From: Mycobacterium sp. Root265
GTDB taxonomy: Bacteria > Actinomycetota > Actinomycetes > Mycobacteriales > Mycobacteriaceae
DNA: 61,915 nucleotides
Assembly (NCBI RefSeq): GCF_001428895.1
Contig: NZ_LMJA01000001.1
Location: forward strand, 516,599 to 578,513
Direction: 5' to 3'
The notes under the pieces were generated by a model that was not told the origin of the DNA, ran no database searches, and worked only from the letters and a program-made list of their open reading frames with translations. Each line of letters opens with the position of its first letter. Within the stretch, counting starts at the first letter, position 1. Positions 16,945 to 24,896 of the stretch are shown in pieces. The translations under genes were made by a program, and so were the position numbers.

Positions 16945-18309
16945 ATGAGCGACAAGACCGAACCCTTCGGGTACACCGACACCGATCTCGAAGGATCGGA
17001 CATCGTCGGCATCACCATCGTGTGGTCCGACAACAACGGAATCCCGCGCGCCAGAACCATTCCTGTCGACCAGTGGGATTCGGTGGCCGAGAAGGGCGTC
17101 GGCGTCACGTCCCTGTTCGCCGTCTTCGACACGCACGATGCGATCACCTACGACCACGACGGCCTCCCGAATGCCAGCGGCGATGTCCGGCTGATTCCGG
17201 TGGCAGACAGACGCGTTCCTCTTGCCGGGCAGCCCGGTCTGGCATGGGTTCCCGGCCGGCAGGTCGGCGCCGACGGCACCACCTGGCCCTACGATCAGCG
17301 AGGGGTGCTGGAACGGCAGGTCGACGCCGCGGAAGCCGCGGGCCTGCAGATCCAAGCCGGCTACGAACTCGAGTTCTTTCTCGACAGTTCGGGCGCAGGC
17401 CCTGGGGTCACGCCGGCCCACGACGGGCCCGCCTACAGCGCGCGTGCGCTCATCTCGGTCAACGACTTCGCGGTGCAGCTGCTTCGAGAGCTGCGGGACA
17501 ACCGAGTGCCCATCGGTCAACTGCACGCCGAATACGGCACCGCACAAATCGAATTGAGCATCACACCGCAGGACCCGGTGACCGCTGCCGATCTTCAGCT
17601 CCTGGCGCGACAGACCATTCACGCGGCCGCGGCACGGCACGGTTTCCGCGCGAGCTTCAGCCCGCTGGTGCTCGCCGGTGACGCGGGCAACGGATGGCAT
17701 CTGCACACGTCCGTGTGGCGGGCCGGGGACAACCTGCTCACCGGTGACGGACCGCACGGTATGTCGGTCGACGGCGCGTCCTACGTGGCCGGGTTGCTAC
17801 GGGATCTCCCTGCCCTGGTTGCCGTCACGGCGCCCAGCGAGGTGTCGTTCCAGCGACTGCGGCCCGGATACTTCTCCAGCGCTTTCGGTTACTGGGGCAT
17901 CGAGAACCGGGAGGCTGCGCTCCGCCTGGTGCCGGGCACGCCGTTCGTCGGCCTTTCACACGCCAATATCGAACTCAAGCCCTCGGATGCCTCGGCCAAC
18001 CCGTATCTGGCCTTGGCGGCGGTGATCGCGGCGGGTATCGGGGGCATCGCCGACGGCCTGAGCCTTCCGGATCCGATCGCCGACAACGTCGGCACCTGGT
18101 CGCCGGAGCAACGGAGCGCCGCGGGGATATCGCAGCTGCCCGGATCCTCGGCCGAGGCCATCGCAGCGCTGCACGCGAGTCCCCGCGTCTCCGCGGCGCT
18201 GGGGCCAGACCTGTTGGGTGCGTTCACCGCGGTGCGCAGGGCCGACGCGACGTGGGCGGCCGACCGTGGTCCCGAAGAGATCGTCGCTGCGCACCGCTGG
18301 CGCTACTAG
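16945..18309 (+). CDS. Glutamine synthetase-like (type I fold) ligase
   Basis: The 454-residue protein has all the glutamine synthetase active-site blocks: YELEFFL (metal-binding Glu pair), HAEYGTAQIELSI, GNGWHLHTSVW, RLRPGYFSSAFGYWGIENREAALRL and NIELKPSDASANPYLALAAVIAAG. It is a divergent, non-housekeeping member (FluG/PuuA-like). Such enzymes gamma-glutamylate amines or polyamines as well as ammonia. ATG 16945 follows GGGAAGGA at 16926-16933; an ATG at 16891 is an alternative. The next gene starts on the last base of the stop codon. It is divergent from the organosulfur operon, which may mean a shared signal. Confidence 0.85.
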   Translation: MSDKTEPFGYTDTDLEGSDIVGITIVWSDNNGIPRARTIPVDQWDSVAEKGVGVTSLFAVFDTHDAITYDHDGLPNASGDVRLIPVADRRVPLAGQPGLAWVPGRQVGADGTTWPYDQRGVLERQVDAAEAAGLQIQAGYELEFFLDSSGAGPGVTPAHDGPAYSARALISVNDFAVQLLRELRDNRVPIGQLHAEYGTAQIELSITPQDPVTAADLQLLARQTIHAAAARHGFRASFSPLVLAGDAGNGWHLHTSVWRAGDNLLTGDGPHGMSVDGASYVAGLLRDLPALVAVTAPSEVSFQRLRPGYFSSAFGYWGIENREAALRLVPGTPFVGLSHANIELKPSDASANPYLALAAVIAAGIGGIADGLSLPDPIADNVGTWSPEQRSAAGISQLPGSSAEAIAALHASPRVSAALGPDLLGAFTAVRRADATWAADRGPEEIVAAHRWRY

Positions 18310-19103
18310 TGAGCGAGTTGTGGGATCTTGTGGTCCCTTTCGCCGGGACGGCGCCGGTCCTCACCGAGCACGGGCGTGCATTACCGCAGATCGACCAGTT
18401 GTGTGGACCGTTCTGGGCGCGGCTGGCACTTCTCACCGGCACACCTGGCCCGGGGCGGCTCCCCTCGCAGGTGCAGGCCGCCGAGGCGACCGGCACCCAG
18501 GTGCATCCGGCTTTGGATGCCGACGTGCGTCCCAGCGGTCAGCCGCCGAACCGCACGGGATGGGATCAGCTGCCGCGCGCCACCGCGCCGGCACACGCCG
18601 GGACGAGTGGTCGCCGCCTCGCCGCGGGTGTCGGAGATCTCGCTGCGGGGCGGTTGGAGGCCGTGCCGGTGTCGGGCTCTTGGCGCCCCGAACAACTCGG
18701 CGGTCTGCTTGCCGAGCTGGCCGACCTCCCGGCCTTCATCATCGCCAATATCGCGACAGCCGCGCTGTGGGGCTCGCACAGCGCCGACAGCGCCCTACGC
18801 GGTTACCTCGGCTCCGGTGACGATACGGGCGGCCCGCCGCCGGACTGGGATGTCGGCCACTTCGTGGGGATCTGGGGCCGGATCGTCGGCAACCGGGGGA
18901 CGCTGGTCGCCGTCGCCGACACCTATGCGGTGCTCGGTTCCCACGGCCGCCACCTGCAACCGCTTCCCCGGATGGCCCGGGCCCTGGGCGCGGACTCCGC
19001 GCACCGGGGCAGAGGGCTCCTGGTCGTGGGGGAACCCTCGCTTCGGACAGTCGTGCAGGACGCCGCGGAGAACGTCGGGCTACGCACCGCGTTCTGGGAC
19101 TGA
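18309..19103 (+). CDS. Conserved protein of unknown function coupled to the GS-like gene
   Basis: I do not recognise this 264-residue protein. GTG 18309 shares its first base with the TAG stop of the glutamine synthetase-like gene, so the two are almost certainly co-translated. It is Ala/Gly/Leu-rich and soluble, with WDLVVPFAGTAPVLTEHGRALPQ at the start, a helical AELADLPAFIIANIATAALWG in the middle and LLVVGEPSLRTVVQDAAENVGLR near the C-terminus. No Walker motif, HTH or metal-binding motif stands out. The coupling suggests a role in processing the ligase's product or substrate. Confidence 0.7.
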   Translation: MSELWDLVVPFAGTAPVLTEHGRALPQIDQLCGPFWARLALLTGTPGPGRLPSQVQAAEATGTQVHPALDADVRPSGQPPNRTGWDQLPRATAPAHAGTSGRRLAAGVGDLAAGRLEAVPVSGSWRPEQLGGLLAELADLPAFIIANIATAALWGSHSADSALRGYLGSGDDTGGPPPDWDVGHFVGIWGRIVGNRGTLVAVADTYAVLGSHGRHLQPLPRMARALGADSAHRGRGLLVVGEPSLRTVVQDAAENVGLRTAFWD

Positions 19104-19107
19104 GCCG

Positions 19108-19404
19108 TTACGCCGGCTCCGGAAGGGGAGCCTGCCACCGCGCTCGGCGCTGCGCGTCGGTCTGCTCCCACCAGGGTGGTTGCCCCCGCTCCCCCAACGC
19201 GACCTTCGCGGCCTGCACACCCGCGCGGGCCGCCGATTCCTCCGGCGTTCCCTTCGTCCGGCGCACCTCCCGGCGCCACGCCATCAGCACCCGGACCAGT
19301 TCGGTACGCCGTTCCTCGGGTATCGATGGATCGGTCGCCCGCCAGCGGCGGCCGTCGATGACGACATGGTGCCCGTCAGGTGTCGTCGCCGGCCGCTCGC
19401 TCAT
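19108..19404 (-). CDS. Small conserved actinobacterial protein (about 98 aa)
   Basis: The 98-residue basic protein starts PDGHHVVIDGRRWRATDP and continues EERRTELVRVLMAWRREVRRTKGTPEE, ending with WWEQTDAQRRARW. It belongs to a small family widespread in mycobacteria that databases sometimes call 'biopolymer transporter Tol'. That name has no support here: there is no membrane segment or Tol motif. Its start lies 29 bases inside the upstream gene on the same strand. Confidence 0.68.
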   Translation of the reverse strand: MSERPATTPDGHHVVIDGRRWRATDPSIPEERRTELVRVLMAWRREVRRTKGTPEESAARAGVQAAKVALGERGQPPWWEQTDAQRRARWQAPLPEPA

Positions 19405-19702
19405 ACGACGATGGTAGGCAGGGCTGCACCGGCACGATCTCGGTCCGCGCAATCGTGCGCTCCCGTTCTGCTGACAGTGCAGTACGACGCGGGTCAGCCA
19501 TGTACCCCTCCATCGCTGCCGCCGACGCCCACTCGAACAGCTGGATCTCCAACGGCCGGCCCTCTTTGCCATCCGTCCAGGTTCGGTGCACGACGCGTCC
19601 GCCGTGTTCGGGTACCAGTCGAAGGACCGCGTCTTCGTAGTCGGTGAGCGCTTGCTCCATGCCCGGGTGCGCCCACAGGAATACATACATCGACTGCGTC
19701 AT
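19376..19702 (-). CDS. DUF1330-like alpha/beta-barrel (dimeric ferredoxin-like) protein
   Basis: The 108-residue protein resembles DUF1330/NIPSNAP-type dimeric alpha+beta barrels: MYVFLWAHPGMEQALTDYED, then VLRLVPEHGGRVVHRTW and EIQLFEWASAAAMEGYMADP. The internal MYVFLW could be an alternative start, four codons in. No ribosome binding site is clear. Function is unknown; relatives are often small ligand-binding or monooxygenase-like proteins. Confidence 0.65.
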   Translation of the reverse strand: MTQSMYVFLWAHPGMEQALTDYEDAVLRLVPEHGGRVVHRTWTDGKEGRPLEIQLFEWASAAAMEGYMADPRRTALSAERERTIARTEIVPVQPCLPSSYERAAGDDT

Positions 19703-19899
19703 CGTGGAAGGGTGGCACGCGTCGCCGTGGATCACACAATTGTTTTCCCGGCACTGGCGTGGATGCAGGTCTGTGGGACATACTGTCGGCAGGCGCGGCC
19801 CCCGATCGGTGTAGGCCCGGCATCCCCTTCCTCTCTTTCCCTCAACGGGTCGGGACCCGTCGTGCCTGCCCACACCCCACCAGAACGGAGCGAAAAGCA

Positions 19900-20400
19900 A
19901 TGTCTGTGAACATGATCAGGAATGGTTCCGAGCGATTGCTCATCGAGAACACTCTCGATCGCAGCCGCGCGGCGCTCATCGACACCGTGCGCGGTCTCTC
20001 CGAATCCGACGCGCGGCAGCGGCGCGTCGCATCGCTGACCACGCCCATCTCGTTGATCAAGCATGCCGCCGCCGCGGAACGTATCTGGTTCCAACGCTTT
20101 TGGGCCGGGCTGGATGCATCGGAGTGTGACGGCTACTCCGAGCGCGACGAGGGCACCTTCGCCGTCGCCGCCGACGAGTCGCTGAACGGCGTGATCGCCG
20201 AGTTCGAGCGGGCCAGCCGGCTCTCGCGCACGATTGCGGCCCGATTCGATCTCGACGACACCAAGGTCAATCCCGTCGAGGGTGAACTCAGTATGCGATG
20301 GACCCTGCTGGCCATGATCGAGGAATTCGCCAGGCACGCAGGTCACGGCGACATCCTGCGCGAGCAGATCGATGCCGGCGCTACGCCGTCGCCCGCATGA
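19900..20400 (+). CDS. DinB-like (DUF664) protein
   Basis: The 166-residue protein has the DinB/YfiT four-helix signature: LLIENTLDRSRAALIDTVRGLSE, then TPISLIKHAAAAERIWFQRF, and the C-terminal LLAMIEEFARHAGHGDILREQ, whose His residues fit a DinB metal site. Some actinobacterial relatives are mycothiol-dependent transferases; others are unassigned. ATG 19900 follows CGGAG at 19886-19890. Its last 20 bases overlap the end of the convergent esterase gene. Confidence 0.82.
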   Translation: MSVNMIRNGSERLLIENTLDRSRAALIDTVRGLSESDARQRRVASLTTPISLIKHAAAAERIWFQRFWAGLDASECDGYSERDEGTFAVAADESLNGVIAEFERASRLSRTIAARFDLDDTKVNPVEGELSMRWTLLAMIEEFARHAGHGDILREQIDAGATPSPA

Positions 20401-21283
20401 CGTGTTCCGTTATGCGAGCGTAGGTCTGGCGCGTCGACCCGATATCGTCGGTCATGATGTTGTATCCGTGATCCACGCCGGGCACCTCGTGATATTCGGC
20501 CAAGGCACCGACGTCCGCGAGTGCTTCGGCATACCGACGGGCCTCATCGCGCAACCGGTCGTGCTCGGCGGTGACGATCAGTGCCGGCGCGATCCCCGTA
20601 AGTCCCTTGCCGTTGTCTCCCCACGCGGGTGAGGCGAGCGGATCCCTGCGCTGTGTCCGATCGGGGATATACGCCGTGTCGAAGATCTCCCCCATCCACG
20701 GCTTCATGATTGCCCGGCTCCCGACCGATGACGGCTTATCCCCGGTCGGGGTCACCAGCTCCAGCGGCGCATAGTGCAGGACTTGCAGCGCGATGTCCGG
20801 ACCCTGATTCTCGTATGCCAGCCGCGACGCTGCGGCCGCGAGACTGCCTCCGGCGCTCTGACCGCCGACACACAGCCGGGTACCGTCCCAGCCGTGGTCC
20901 ACACCGGCGACCCAGCACACGATGTCGTAGATCTGTTGAGGCGCAGCCGGAAAACGGTGCCCAGGCGCCAGGACGTAGCTGGTGTTGACCACGAAGACAC
21001 CCGCATTGGCCGCCAGATAGCGGCACCAGGGATCGTCCTGTTCGGGATGCCCGACCACGAAGCCGCCGCCGTGGATGTTGACATAGACCGCAGTGTTCGC
21101 CGTGGGCGCCGGTGGACGGTACACGGTGGCCGCTGCGGTGCCGTACCTGGTAGGAATGTCGATCTGCGAAGTACTACCGGTGATTTCGGGAAATCGGACG
21201 GCGGGCTTGGGCGCCGGATCGACCACCGCAGCGAACACCCGCGCCAGCGTGTCGGCGACCTTCTGCTGGGACAAAATCGACAT
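20381..21283 (-). CDS. HSL-type alpha/beta hydrolase (acetyl-esterase family)
   Basis: This 300-residue family IV esterase has the oxyanion motif NIHGGGFVVGHPEQD, nucleophile motif GGQSAGGSLAAA, catalytic Asp in TAEHDRLRDEARRYAEAL and His in PGVDHGYNIM. It hydrolyses small or medium acyl esters in the cytoplasm. ATG 21283 follows GAAGGGAA. It is the last gene of the TetR-SDR-SDR-esterase run, 11 bases after the second SDR gene. Confidence 0.88.
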   Translation of the reverse strand: MSILSQQKVADTLARVFAAVVDPAPKPAVRFPEITGSTSQIDIPTRYGTAAATVYRPPAPTANTAVYVNIHGGGFVVGHPEQDDPWCRYLAANAGVFVVNTSYVLAPGHRFPAAPQQIYDIVCWVAGVDHGWDGTRLCVGGQSAGGSLAAAASRLAYENQGPDIALQVLHYAPLELVTPTGDKPSSVGSRAIMKPWMGEIFDTAYIPDRTQRRDPLASPAWGDNGKGLTGIAPALIVTAEHDRLRDEARRYAEALADVGALAEYHEVPGVDHGYNIMTDDIGSTRQTYARITEHVMRATA

Positions 21284-21294
21284 CGGGGTTCCCT

Positions 21295-22161
21295 TCAGGC
21301 GCCGGAGGCCAGCGGATCGAGTTGGTCGTTGGTGATGTCGTCGGCCGCTGTCGAAACGCTGAGCGCCTCCCATTTCTCATCGGTGGCCAGCAGCTCGCGT
21401 CCGGCAGCGGTGGCGTAACGGTAGGCGTCGGGACCGACCAGCAGCCGGGTCGGCGGCGCCTCCATGTCCACGATATCCAACAGCAGCGCAGCGACCTTGA
21501 CCGGATCACTGGCGCCCAGGTTGGCAGACTGGCTGAGCCGCGCGGCCGCGCCGACGGTGGCGGCGTACTCGTCGCGGACCGGGGCGATGCTCATCGAGGA
21601 GCCCGCCCAGTCGGTGCGCATACCGCCGGGCTCGAGCACGGTCACCTTGATCCCCAGCGGGGCCACCTCCTGGGTGAGGACACCGGAATAGCCGGTGACC
21701 GCCCACTTGGCCGATTGATAGGCCGCCAGACCCGGGCGGGCCATCCGTCCACCGACGGAGGAGATCTGGATGATGTGACCGGCGCGCTGGGCGCGCATGA
21801 CGGGCAGCGCCGCCTGGGTGAGGCGCACGACGCCGAAGAAATTGGTGTCGATCTGGGTGCGGAAGTCCTCGAAGTCGACATCCTCGACGGCGGCCATGTT
21901 CGCGTAACCGGCATTGTTGACCAGCACGTCCAGCCGGCCGAATCTTTCGACTGCGGTGGCCACGGCAGCGCGCACCTGTTCGTCGTCGGTGACGTCGAGT
22001 TCCACGACGGCGAGACGCTCGGGCTGCCGGCCGGCCAGGTCGGTCAGTGCCGATGCCGAACGGACGCCGGCGACCACGCGGTGTCCGGCTTCCAGGGCGG
22101 CTTCGGTGATGGCGAGTCCGAGTCCTCGCGAGGCGCCGGAGACGAGAAAGATGTGAGACAT
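21295..22161 (-). CDS. Short-chain dehydrogenase/reductase, canonical
   Basis: The 288-residue SDR has the cofactor motif SGASRGLG, the NNAG motif, catalytic Ser in IIQISSVGG and Y-x3-K in YQSAKWAV. It should be an active NADP(H)-preferring ketoreductase or alcohol dehydrogenase. The start ATG 22161 follows GAAGGAAA. It sits 29 bases downstream of a second SDR that lacks catalytic residues, so a heteromeric pair is possible. Confidence 0.88.
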   Translation of the reverse strand: MSHIFLVSGASRGLGLAITEAALEAGHRVVAGVRSASALTDLAGRQPERLAVVELDVTDDEQVRAAVATAVERFGRLDVLVNNAGYANMAAVEDVDFEDFRTQIDTNFFGVVRLTQAALPVMRAQRAGHIIQISSVGGRMARPGLAAYQSAKWAVTGYSGVLTQEVAPLGIKVTVLEPGGMRTDWAGSSMSIAPVRDEYAATVGAAARLSQSANLGASDPVKVAALLLDIVDMEAPPTRLLVGPDAYRYATAAGRELLATDEKWEALSVSTAADDITNDQLDPLASGA

Positions 22162-22190
22162 GGGATTTCCTTCTTTCGTTGGGAGGGTGG

Positions 22191-22982
22191 TCAGGCGACG
22201 CTGCGGATCGCTCCGCCGTCGACGCGCAGCACGGCGCCGTTGATGTAGTCGGCGTGAGCGCCGGCCAGGAACGCCACTGCGGCGGCAATTTCTTCGGGAC
22301 GACCGAGGCGGCCGATATCGTTGGGGAACCAGTTGGCGGCCGCCGCTTTCTCGATGTCCTCCCACGCCGTGCCCCAGCCGTGCGCGGTGGCCGCACGCCG
22401 GGTCATCTCCTCGACTGCATCGGTGAGGATCACCCCGGGAGAAACGACGTTGGCAGTGACCCCCGTGCCCGACAGCTCCCGGGCGAGGGACACGCTGAGG
22501 TTGTGCCGCGCGGCCAATGTCGCGCTGTAATGCGGTTGTTCGGCGACCGGCTGCGTCGCGAGCCCGCCACCGATTTGGATGACCCGACCCCAGCCACGCC
22601 GGCGCATGGCCGGGACGAGGTGTTCGATCATCCGCACGACCGAGACGACATTGGTCTGATAGATCGCCGCCCACTGGTCGGCGGTCAGCGCCGACCACGG
22701 CTGCGCGTCGTAGCTGCCTGCATTGTTGACCAGAATGTCCACCTCACCGGCGGCCTTGGCCACCGATGATGCGCCCGTCTCGGTCGCGAGGTCACCGATG
22801 ACCGCGACCGCATCACCCCCGGCGGCGCGGATCCCGGCGGCGACGGCGTCGGTGCGCCAGGCATCGCGGCCATGGACGACGACCGAGGCGCCCTCCTGCG
22901 CCAGCACCTGCGCGATCGACCGGCCGAGCCCGGCACTGGAACCGGTGATCAAGGCGCGCTTGCCCTGCAACCCGAAGTCCAT
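22191..22982 (-). CDS. SDR-fold protein lacking the catalytic Ser and Lys
   Basis: The 263-residue protein has an intact Rossmann region (TGSSAGLG, residues 13-20), NNAG at 86-89 and the C-terminal YINGAVLRVDGGA of classical SDRs. However, where the catalytic Ser should be, the sequence is VIQIGGGLA (G139), and the active-site Tyr152 is followed by S-A-T-L, placing Leu156 in the lysine position. The codon read is TTG, not AAG. The protein is therefore probably non-catalytic or mechanistically altered. It is the first gene after the TetR gene, behind a pair of operators. Confidence 0.85.
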   Translation of the reverse strand: MDFGLQGKRALITGSSAGLGRSIAQVLAQEGASVVVHGRDAWRTDAVAAGIRAAGGDAVAVIGDLATETGASSVAKAAGEVDILVNNAGSYDAQPWSALTADQWAAIYQTNVVSVVRMIEHLVPAMRRRGWGRVIQIGGGLATQPVAEQPHYSATLAARHNLSVSLARELSGTGVTANVVSPGVILTDAVEEMTRRAATAHGWGTAWEDIEKAAAANWFPNDIGRLGRPEEIAAAVAFLAGAHADYINGAVLRVDGGAIRSVA

Positions 22983-22995
22983 ATCCCACTCCTCA

Positions 22996-23032
22996 TCTAC
23001 ACCTGTATACCCGATATGTATACGAACGTAGA
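22996..23032. promoter_or_regulatory. Double operator before the SDR operon
   Basis: Two copies of T(C/A)TAC-N4-GTA(G/T)A lie here, at 22996-23009 (TCTACacctGTATA) and 23019-23032 (TATACgaacGTAGA). Together they form one 37-base dyad, TCTAC-N4-GTATAC-N7-GTATAC-N4-GTAGA. The block lies 14 bases before the SDR start. A third copy precedes the adjacent TetR gene, so it is a likely binding site for that regulator. Confidence 0.7.
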
Positions 23033-23071
23033 CTTGGCGGAGATGATTCCCGCCCCGCCGCGAAAATCCGG

Positions 23072-23650
23072 TTACTCCGTCGACGTCCCGATGATCGCGT
23101 CGAAGACCGATTCGAGAATGCCTGCGATGGCCTCGGGGTCGCCCTCACGCAGTGCGGGGGTGCCGATGACCGAACGCATCAGCAGCACGCCGCTGATCAC
23201 CGACAGCACGAGTTCGGTGCGCAACTCCCGATCGGGGAGGTCGATCTGGCGCGCCAAGCGTTGTCCGACATGGCGTTCGATCGCCTCGCGCACAATGCGC
23301 ACGGCCACCGGATTGGACACCGAGAGCAGCATGATGAGGAAGGATTGCGGCGGGTTGCCCGACGCCCCGGTGCGAGAGACCAACGTGGCGGCAGTGTCAC
23401 CGGCAAGCGTGTCCGAGTCCTCGACGACGAAGACCGGCGGAGCGAAGGCGGTCTCGACAGCCTCGGCGAACAGTTTCTCCTTGGAGCCGAAATACCGGTT
23501 CACCAGCATGGCGGTGACACCCGCGTCCGTCGCGATCTGACGGACGCCCACACCGTCATAACCTGCATCGGCGAAGTGCCCGATGGCCGATTGCAGGATC
23601 GCCGCACGAGTGGCAGCCGCGTTACGCGGACGAGACGGGGACGAAGGCAT
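23072..23650 (-). CDS. TetR-family regulator of the SDR-SDR-esterase operon
   Basis: The 192-residue regulator has the helix-turn-helix GYDGVGVRQIATDAGVTAMLVNRYFGSKEKLF after an N-terminal arginine-rich arm (SRPRNAAATRAAIL). The C-terminal domain is the usual helical TetR ligand domain. ATG 23650 is used. An operator copy lies 8 bases upstream of it, and two more lie between this gene and the SDR, so it probably represses itself and the downstream operon. Confidence 0.87.
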   Translation of the reverse strand: MPSSPSRPRNAAATRAAILQSAIGHFADAGYDGVGVRQIATDAGVTAMLVNRYFGSKEKLFAEAVETAFAPPVFVVEDSDTLAGDTAATLVSRTGASGNPPQSFLIMLLSVSNPVAVRIVREAIERHVGQRLARQIDLPDRELRTELVLSVISGVLLMRSVIGTPALREGDPEAIAGILESVFDAIIGTSTE

Positions 23651-23657
23651 ACATAAG

Positions 23658-23671
23658 TCTACGCCCGTAGA
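23658..23671. promoter_or_regulatory. Third operator copy, before the TetR gene
   Basis: TCTAC-gccc-GTAGA is a perfect 5-base-arm inverted repeat with a 4-base spacer. It is the same motif as the two sites before the SDR gene. Its position just upstream of the TetR start fits autoregulation. Confidence 0.65.
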
Positions 23672-23684
23672 GCACATACCGACG

Positions 23685-24002
23685 CTACTGGAGCGGGGAA
23701 CTCGCGATCGGATCCAGCCGGACCGTCTGGGTCGAGATGATCAGTGAAGCATCGAACAGCGCGTGGTCTTCGACGAAATCCACACTGGTGCGGTAACTCC
23801 TAGCAAGATGAAGTGGATCACTGTCGGGCGGATAACCGACGAGCGCGACCACGCGCCGGCCGTCCGAGCTCGCCTCCGTCCACACCCCGTGGACGGTGAT
23901 GCCGTACCTGCGCAGGGTCTGGATATGGCGCGGCCAGAAACCCGACACATAGCTCTGCAGCGCGTTCTCATCGGCCAGCGTGTAGGTGCGCAGTTCCATC
24001 AT
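23685..24002 (-). CDS. NIPSNAP-family protein
   Basis: The 105-residue protein opens MMELRTYTLADENALQSYV and continues WPRHIQTLRRYGITVHGVW, the standard NIPSNAP beta-alpha entry (dimeric alpha+beta barrel). Function is not established for bacterial members. Its ATG overlaps by 4 bases (ATGA) the end of the truncated acetyltransferase frame, so it was once coupled to that gene. Confidence 0.75.
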   Translation of the reverse strand: MMELRTYTLADENALQSYVSGFWPRHIQTLRRYGITVHGVWTEASSDGRRVVALVGYPPDSDPLHLARSYRTSVDFVEDHALFDASLIISTQTVRLDPIASSPLQ

Positions 24003-24187
24003 GGGCGCACCCGCAGATCCTTGTGCATCGCGACACCCAGCGGTCCGCGCCCCTGACCGACCATCCGGAATCCTTTGCGCTGGTATATGTCCTCGATGAC
24101 ATAGGCGTGCCGGGTCATCTCGACGATGAACGTCGCATCACCGGACGTGGCAGACCGCAAGCGCACATTCGCGTTTGGGGACATCAT
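23999..24187 (-). pseudogene. Remnant of a GNAT acetyltransferase with the middle deleted
   Basis: Only 62 codons remain. The first ~28 (NVRLRSATSGDATFIVEM, then TRHAYVIED) match the N-terminus of a GNAT N-acetyltransferase. They run directly into a GNAT C-terminal end (YQRKGFRMVGQGRGPLG, then a KDLR tail). The central ~90 residues, including the acetyl-CoA-binding Q/RxxGxG/A loop, are missing without a frame change, so a full-length enzyme cannot be made. It may be translated as a short non-functional peptide. ATG 24187 or 24184 would be the start. Confidence 0.68.
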
Positions 24188-24353
24188 CCGATTGTGGCAG
24201 CCGCCCCGCGGGATGTCGCCACCATTTCCGCGGACCCGAGCGATTTGGCGGCTAGCACTACCCGATGAGGTCACGCCAGCGTCATTGTCCGCATCACCGC
24301 GACCCGGCCATGCTGGGCGGTGTGAGGCTACGCATCAACGACAGGAGCAGAAC

Positions 24354-24896
24354 ATGAGCAACGCCGTCCGCGAAGACCTGGTGCTCTCGCACGCAGCGAT
24401 CACCGCTGACGTCGAAGCGCCATTCGATCGTGTCGATATCGCCCAATGGCTGAAAACCCTGCCCACGCATGAGTATCAGCGCTGCGCACCCGGTGATCAC
24501 AAGGCGGCCGGGTACACGGTCGACGACGACGGCACCCCGATGTCGATCAACGTCGAGATGATCGGCACCGGCCTGGTCATCCAGCAGTACCGATTCGAGG
24601 TCGCCGGAGCCCACTACTGCAAGATGGTGTCGCTGTCGGACATCCTCACCCCCGCCGGGTGGACGACGACACAGGTCATCTGGGAGCTTCGCATGGAGCA
24701 ACTGGACGGCGACCGGTGCCGCTACACCAACACCGTGACCTCGCACCCCACCGAGGCATTCCTGAAATTCATCGCCGAGAACGGCCAGACCTTCAGCGAG
24801 GCAGCCGATGCCCGACAGGAAGCGTCCGGACGGCATTGCCGGGTCGAGACACCGCTGTACGCACAGAGCATTGCCCGCTGGGCGGCCGCACGATGA
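24354..24896 (+). CDS. SRPBCC-like conserved protein
   Basis: The 180-residue protein looks like a divergent START/SRPBCC-type protein: SHAAITADVEAPFDRVDIAQWL at the start, then central beta strands (VIQQYRFEVAGAHYCKMVS) and a long C-terminal helix (FLKFIAENGQTFSEAADA). Ligand and role are unknown. ATG 24354 follows AGGAG at 24343-24347. Its stop overlaps the start of the quinone oxidoreductase gene (ATGA), indicating an operon. Confidence 0.72.
   Translation: MSNAVREDLVLSHAAITADVEAPFDRVDIAQWLKTLPTHEYQRCAPGDHKAAGYTVDDDGTPMSINVEMIGTGLVIQQYRFEVAGAHYCKMVSLSDILTPAGWTTTQVIWELRMEQLDGDRCRYTNTVTSHPTEAFLKFIAENGQTFSEAADARQEASGRHCRVETPLYAQSIARWAAAR

Noticed and set aside
19108-19404. The name 'biopolymer transporter Tol' for the 98-residue protein
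   Set aside because: There is no membrane helix or Tol-Pal motif. The name appears to be a propagated database label.
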